Shown: piece after piece, positions 59,200 through 64,000 of the stretch
Numbering within the stretch: position 1 is the first letter of the stretch
Layout: each line of letters opens with the position of its first letter
Assembly: GCA_020465985.1 (NCBI GenBank)
Contig: JAANYP010002858.1
Span: forward strand, 146,278-210,277
Reading direction: 5' to 3'
DNA length: 64,000 bases
From: Centrapalus pauciflorus
Lineage: Eukaryota > Streptophyta > Magnoliopsida > Asterales > Asteraceae
The notes under the pieces: generated by a model
The model's database searches: none
What the model saw: the letters and a program-made list of their open reading frames with translations, nothing else
What the model was told of the DNA's origin: nothing
Position numbers and translations under genes: made by a program

Positions 59200-61002
59200 T
59201 TAAGTTCTTGGATTTTGCTTTGAAGTTTCTAATTCTGCCATTCTCAATTTTTCTTGTAGGTCAGATATATTGTTATTAAGTTCTTGGATTTTGCTTTGAA
59301 GTTCTTTTTCTTTGTCTTGTAAATCAGAAACTGCTCGTAATGCCAATGCTTTATATTTGGAAAAATCTAAAACTAAATTATGTTCATTCCGTAACTTGTT
59401 TTCCAAAGAGTGAACATGTTTCTTTTCAGCCTTTAATGATTTTTCACATTTCTTAAGCATAAAGGACATCTGTGTTAATTTCTCTTCAAGCATACAGGAA
59501 TCATCAATTTCAGAGTCAGAGTTAGAATTTACCTCCGATGTTTCTGAACTATCGGATTTTTCTGACTCTGAATCATCATTATCCTTGTCATTGTTGCATT
59601 CAGCTTTTCCTGCTGCCATTAATGCGAACTCTTCAGTCTCTTCCTTCTCAGACTCTTGTTTTTCTTCATCCTCTTCATCTGTCAGCCCAACCCATACGTC
59701 ATCTTCAGCTAGCATAGCTGACTCACTCATTTCTGACTCATTTAAAACTTCTGATTTCAGGCAGATATGAGCATCCTCATCCAGTATGTCTTCATCCTTA
59801 GATAACTGTAGCCAATGGTCATCCTCTGCCATAAGAGCTTTTCCAGCTTCCTTTTCTTTGGCTAGGAGAGCCTTTCTTGTATAGTAGTCAGAGTTTTTGA
59901 CTACTGGCAGTCTACACTCACGGGCAAAGTGACCTGGTTTTCCACAGTTATAGCACTTCTGCTCTGTTTCTTCCTTCGCTGATTTATCAGATTTTTCATA
60001 TTTTTCAGTTTTTCTGCCACTGCTCTCACCAGATTTTTCATACTTTTCCTTCTTTTCAAATTTCCTCGAGCCAGTCTTGTAGCGCATTTTGTTGTTAGTT
60101 GGCTTACGATAGAATTTCTTATGAAATGGTTTAGTTAGCAGTGCCATCTGCTTTTTCATCTCTTCTATCTCGGAGTCTGCAGATGAATCTGATGTGTCTG
60201 ATTCGGAAGAGCTACTGCTGACTACTGCCCGTTTCTCCTTTTTCAGCTTATATTTATACTTCTTTTCAGCCAATAAAGCTAAAGGGTCAGCAGTCTCTTT
60301 CTCAGCTTTCTTCTTGCCAGATAATTTCCTCAAAACAACCTCTTGGTAGTTATTGAGGTTTTCAAAAATCATATGGAAGTCCATCTTTTCAATGTCCTTC
60401 GTTTGTTGGATAATCATCGCATATATTTCCCATTCCGGGTTCAGTACGTTTAAGAACTTCACATTGATATCCAGATTGGACTTTGTCACTCCATTTCTTT
60501 TCATCTCACTTACCAGACTGACAAACCTCAGGTAAGTGTTTTCTAGTAATTCTCCTTCTTGAGCTCGAAAATTCTCGAATGTCATCAGACTGTTTCTTGC
60601 TCTGTTTGTTGCAGCCCTGTCAAATCCCCTCATAAGTTTACACACCTCATCCCATATGGATTTGGTGGTCTTTGTATTTGTAAGACATGTATAGATGTCA
60701 TTGGGGATTGAGATCAGTAATAACTTCCTTGTTGTTTTGTCCCCTAACTTTCTTTTCTTCTGTGCCTCAGTTAAGTTTGTAACCTCAACTGTTCTTGGTG
60801 GAATTGGGGGATTTCCAGTGGGTACTCCAGGAATTGTTTCCATGAATACAACTGGTCCTTCAGTTAAGGACTTTAACATTTCTTCCGAAAGATCATGAAA
60901 ACTTATGAATTCCAAAAACCTCTCCCTCCACTGAACGTATTCTCCCCGATAGAGAATTGGGGGTTTAGTCTCTGATCCCATGGCAAGAGCGTCTTTTGAC
61001 AT
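59200..61002 (-). CDS. Sirevirus Gag, complete open frame
   Basis: A 600-codon uninterrupted minus-strand frame starting MSKDALAMGSETKPPILYRG. It contains a UBN2/retrotran_gag-type capsid domain (about residues 15-245, with SIWDEVCKLMRGFDRAATNR and NLNNYQEVVLRKLSGKK), Ser-rich and basic linker, one zinc knuckle CYNCGKPGHFAREC (about 349-362, CX2CX4HX4C), an acidic stretch with AEDDHWLQLSKDEDILDEDA, and a C-terminal coiled coil (about 515-595). Gag forms the particle and binds RNA. The true C-terminus is missing: the last eight codons lie in a 28-bp repeat at the deletion junction. It is the only long intact retroelement frame in the window and could act in trans if transcribed. Confidence 0.93.
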   Translation of the reverse strand: MSKDALAMGSETKPPILYRGEYVQWRERFLEFISFHDLSEEMLKSLTEGPVVFMETIPGVPTGNPPIPPRTVEVTNLTEAQKKRKLGDKTTRKLLLISIPNDIYTCLTNTKTTKSIWDEVCKLMRGFDRAATNRARNSLMTFENFRAQEGELLENTYLRFVSLVSEMKRNGVTKSNLDINVKFLNVLNPEWEIYAMIIQQTKDIEKMDFHMIFENLNNYQEVVLRKLSGKKKAEKETADPLALLAEKKYKYKLKKEKRAVVSSSSSESDTSDSSADSEIEEMKKQMALLTKPFHKKFYRKPTNNKMRYKTGSRKFEKKEKYEKSGESSGRKTEKYEKSDKSAKEETEQKCYNCGKPGHFARECRLPVVKNSDYYTRKALLAKEKEAGKALMAEDDHWLQLSKDEDILDEDAHICLKSEVLNESEMSESAMLAEDDVWVGLTDEEDEEKQESEKEETEEFALMAAGKAECNNDKDNDDSESEKSDSSETSEVNSNSDSEIDDSCMLEEKLTQMSFMLKKCEKSLKAEKKHVHSLENKLRNEHNLVLDFSKYKALALRAVSDLQDKEKELQSKIQELNNNISDLQEKLRMAELETSKQNPRT

Positions 61003-61029
61003 TGTTATTGATGTTTAGGAAACTATCTA

Positions 61030-61280
61030 AGATCTGATGAAATTTGATTGAAATTGAAACTGTTGATCAACGGTTGAAAATTGATCAACCTTTGAAAGAA
61101 TGTTTAGTGAAACTCGATTGAATCAGATGATCAACTCGAATGATAAGTTGATCAACTCGATCAAAGAATGAGTGAAACTCGAACCAGTGTACAATCAACT
61201 CGAATCTAAAACAAATGAACTTGTTAGAAGAAATAATCAACTCGAATCAAGTAGTGATAAAACTCGAATGACTCAGTGTG
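61030..61280 (-). repeat. ATTCGAGTT motif array in the gag leader of Sirevirus 3
   Basis: About ten AACTCGAAT or AACTCGAT motifs (plus-strand reading) between gag and the LTR, matching the motif of its env leader array. The leader is shorter than in Sirevirus 1. Confidence 0.8.
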
Positions 61281-61290
61281 AGATATTAAT

Positions 61291-61581
61291 TGTGAAATAT
61301 AGATTCCTAACAATCAAACAACAATATCAACAATCAATCAAGAGCTGAAAGAATTAATACTAACTGAATGATTATATTAATTGAAGAATGATTACAAAAG
61401 GAGAATGAGAAGATTCGTGTACTGTAGCCCTAGCTCTGAAATCCTTGCATTCAATTTTCTAACTGTCAGATCTAAAAACTATTACAAAGTCAAAGTCCTA
61501 TTTATATACTATTTACAATTATGGACTAATTACAAAACACACCATAGACTTTGTGTTACATCAACAAAATATATTCCAACA
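61291..61581 (-). repeat. 5' LTR of Sirevirus 3
   Basis: 291 bp, minus-strand TGTTGGAATA...TATTTCACA, with a TATA box (ATATAAATAG, near 61498-61507). The adjoining ATTAATATCTCAC stands where ATTGGTATCAGAG would be, so the primer site is altered. Confidence 0.85.
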
Positions 61582-62296
61582 ACATGTTTTCTTGTTATAT
61601 AAAATGTATGCAAGTTTTATGCTTTTATTCTTAAAACTTTCATTATTATTACTTATTTGTACAAATTATAATCAATATTAAATTATTATTTATTAATTAT
61701 AAAAGAGCACGAATAAAAATTTCTATATTTATGGGTGCGTAATTTGAAACCATATATCATTGCACATACATTTAAATATGAATTACAAGAATATGATAAT
61801 CTTCATATAAATAGTGCATTTAACAATCTAATATTTAAATACAAAATAAAAAGAATATTGTTTTAAAATTAACATCATCACAAATATTATAATTTTTTAT
61901 TAAGTATGTATAATACGATGAAAGATTTGAACATATTTTTATTTTAAATATTTATTTATTTTATCTAGAATGTTATAAAGAAATATATTATTTAATAAAG
62001 GTTATGTTATTTAAACTACATAACCTTTAGTTATATTATAATTTCATGTGACCATCAATTAATTTTAAAATCTAAATTTGTTTTAAAATATTAGGTTTTA
62101 ATATTTATGCATGATCATTTAACAGATTTATTGTTATTTTAATTATGTAATCATTAATGAATTGTTTACTAACATTACAAAACTAATAATAAATATTAGC
62201 TTTTGGAAAAAACTAGCCTCTTTTGTTTGATGATAATAATATAACAACAAACAAAAAAATTATAAAAGATATTGTGAATACATTTATCAATTTTTA
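61582..62296. other. AT-rich DNA, nothing recognised
   Basis: No credible frame or repeat. A/T content is extreme. Confidence 0.6.
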
Positions 62297-62573
62297 AGGG
62301 TTTATTATTAAAAAAACAACATGTTTTCACATTATTTGTGTTTTCGTCCCTCCATGTTATTTTTTACCAGAAATTTTTTTAACTTAACTTTTTTCTGGTT
62401 TAATGTAATTTTACTATTAAAACCTGTTTTTATAGTTTTACAGTTTTTAAAAACTTCAAATTTCACAAAAGTAGATTTTTTTTAACTTCTGAACTTTAAT
62501 GAAAAAAATAACATTGAGGGACGAAAATGCAAAAACCATGAAAACATGTTTTGTTATAATAAACCCTTTTTTG
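62297..62573. mobile_element. Foldback MITE (unclassified)
   Basis: Arms 62297-62362 and 62506-62573 are imperfect reverse complements sharing AAGGGTTTATTAT, ACATGTTTTCA and TTTTCGTCCCTC. The target duplication is not clear because both flanks are T-rich. Confidence 0.75.
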
Positions 62574-62587
62574 AAAGGTTAATTTTA

Positions 62588-62990
62588 GACTAAATTACAC
62601 AAATGGTCACTGTGGTTTATATAGAATTATGGTTTTGGTCCCTGAAAGAATATTATTACACCACAAGTCCCTACAATCAAAATGTTATAACATATTCGTC
62701 CCTGAAACTAACAGCGGTTAACCTGAGCCGTTAACTTTGGGGACATTTTTGTCATAGAATCTTTCAGGGACAATTCGTGTAATTTTCAATACTTTTTACA
62801 CAAATGGTCCCTGAAAGATTATATGACAAAAATGCCCCTGAAGTTAACGGCTCAAGTTAGCCGCTGTTAGTTTCAGGGACCAATATGTTACAACATTTTG
62901 ATTGTAGGGACTTGTGGTGTAATAAAACTCTTTCAGGGACCAAAACCATAATTTTATATAAACCGCAAGGACCATTTGTGTAATTTAGTC
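62588..62990. mobile_element. Mutator-type foldback MITE
   Basis: A 403-bp near-perfect palindrome: both ends read GACTAAATTACACAAATGGT inward. It is flanked by identical 9-bp TTAATTTTA at 62579-62587 and 62991-62999. Nine-base duplications and long inverted repeats are typical of Mutator-like elements. Arms include GTCCCTGAAA and GTTAACGGCTCA/TGAGCCGTTAAC segments. No coding sequence. Confidence 0.9.
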
Positions 62991-62999
62991 TTAATTTTA

Positions 63000-63953
63000 T
63001 GTACTTTACATTATAACTTTCAATTAATTACAGAATTTGTCACTATTAAATTAAGGAAACGATCTCTCACCTTTAAAAGTTGCGTTGACAGCCCCTTAAA
63101 CCATTGTTTGCTTTCATTAATGGTTCCTCATGCTATTAGTTTAAAAATGATCAATACACTTTTTCTTTTTTAGTCCCTTAATAGTATAGTTATTCACTTT
63201 TAGTCCATCTACTAGCGTTTTGTATTTTATGTTTAATTTTTTTTATTTGAGACTTTATTATTTTAGTATTTCATTTTTAATTTTAATTATTTCATAATTC
63301 ATTATGATTTTATCAAATTTAATTAAAATTAAAATTTATTAAATCAATGAATTAATTATATACTCTCTCTATAATTATATACAATTTTATTAATACTACT
63401 GATATTATTAAAAATTATCATGTCGTGATTAATTAATTAGTGTTGTCATAAATTTAATTTATTTCTTTAATTTCTAATCTTTTGTCATATATGTAGAATT
63501 CTAGATTGTACATTTATAATACATATTTGTTCTTTATCTTTAATTCCAAATAGTGAAATAACGTGAAAACCATGAACTCAATCTTTTGATTGTTTACTCG
63601 GTCGATATAAAAAATAAAACTTGTTTTTTCAAAACATATACAAAAATTTACTTCAATAAACATTATATTAATTTCATTTTATAAAAAAATAGTAAATAAA
63701 TAATAGTACAAATTGTTTATTGTAATTTATCATTTTTTATTTATGGATTAACTTTTATTGAATTAACATTTTCTGAAACTAAAATGTTTCACGTATATAA
63801 TTGGATTGAATTTCGATCAAAACATGTATGTTTATATATTAATTTAGGTAGATTTTAATGTCAATGAGTTTTAGGTATTTGATGTCAATCAAAATAGGCT
63901 TTTCGAGTTTAAGTTGGTTGATATTTTTGTAATTATAATTTTGATTTCGTTTT

Positions 63954-63956
<3 letters not shown>
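63000..63956. other. AT-rich DNA, nothing recognised
   Basis: Short spurious frames only; no repeat or element boundary recognised. Confidence 0.6.

Positions 63957-64000
<44 letters not shown>
63957..64000. repeat. (TA)n microsatellite at window edge
   Basis: TA units from 63957 to the window end; the tract continues outside. Confidence 0.95.

Larger units (their letters stand above)
53859..61581 (-). mobile_element. Sirevirus 3, 3'-truncated and internally deleted
   Basis: Minus-strand order: 5' LTR (61581-61291), altered primer site, leader array, complete gag (61002-59200), junction to the last part of RNase H (59190-58602), polypurine tracts, env promoter/intron, env-position gene (56641-53859). 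Protease, integrase and nearly all of RT are deleted. The 3' end of the env gene, the last polypurine tract and the 3' LTR are missing at the microsatellite. Confidence 0.93.

Overview
This looks like a piece of a large, AT-rich plant nuclear genome made almost entirely of transposable elements. I see no intact host gene, no rRNA or tRNA gene and nothing prokaryotic. Chromovirus and Sirevirus lineages point to a flowering plant. The resemblance of the Gag and env-position proteins to ones I associate with Asteraceae (lettuce and sunflower relatives) suggests that family, but this is inference. All alignments were made by eye.

Layout. 1-556: microsatellites around a foldback element. 791-9234: a minus-strand Ty3/gypsy chromovirus with an ATATA target duplication, split by a non-autonomous LTR element (about 3277-8145) that carries a tRNA-Asp primer site. 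9235-14787: mostly unassigned sequence with two long microsatellites, a nested hairpin, a possible ABCG/PDR transporter exon remnant and a small acidic coding remnant. 14788-42795: a hAT-type element (8-bp target duplication GATGTAAG) split by a Sirevirus (15338-42656, target duplication CATCC). That Sirevirus has its gag split by a second chromovirus (17101-30204, target duplication GATAT). A tandem duplication of about 10.7 kb has since copied the hAT end, Sirevirus LTR, gag fragment and chromovirus LTR. 43331-46050: two partial copia elements in opposite orientation. 46060-47460: AT-rich tandem and inverted repeats and a MITE fragment. 47469-53693: a second, internally deleted Sirevirus. 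53767-61581: a third Sirevirus on the minus strand, with a complete 600-residue gag frame but most of pol deleted. 62297-62990: two foldback MITEs, one with a 9-bp duplication typical of Mutator elements. 62991-64000: unassigned AT-rich DNA and a TA tract.

The most interesting signal is the cassette downstream of pol in the three Sireviruses. Each has a TATA box, a short leader, a GT...AG intron of 1.07-1.47 kb with a branch-point-like CTAAC, and an ATG 6-9 nt after the acceptor. That ATG opens an env-position protein with no membrane segment that I can see, a central basic/acidic NLS-like block and a conserved C-terminal domain. The codons of the NLS-like block spell a polypurine-tract consensus identical in all three copies. 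The introns, and the leaders before gag, are filled with short half-palindromic motifs, and unrelated families in the window show the same design with different motif sequences. Two of the three Sireviruses lost protease, integrase and most of RT by independent deletions but kept this cassette.
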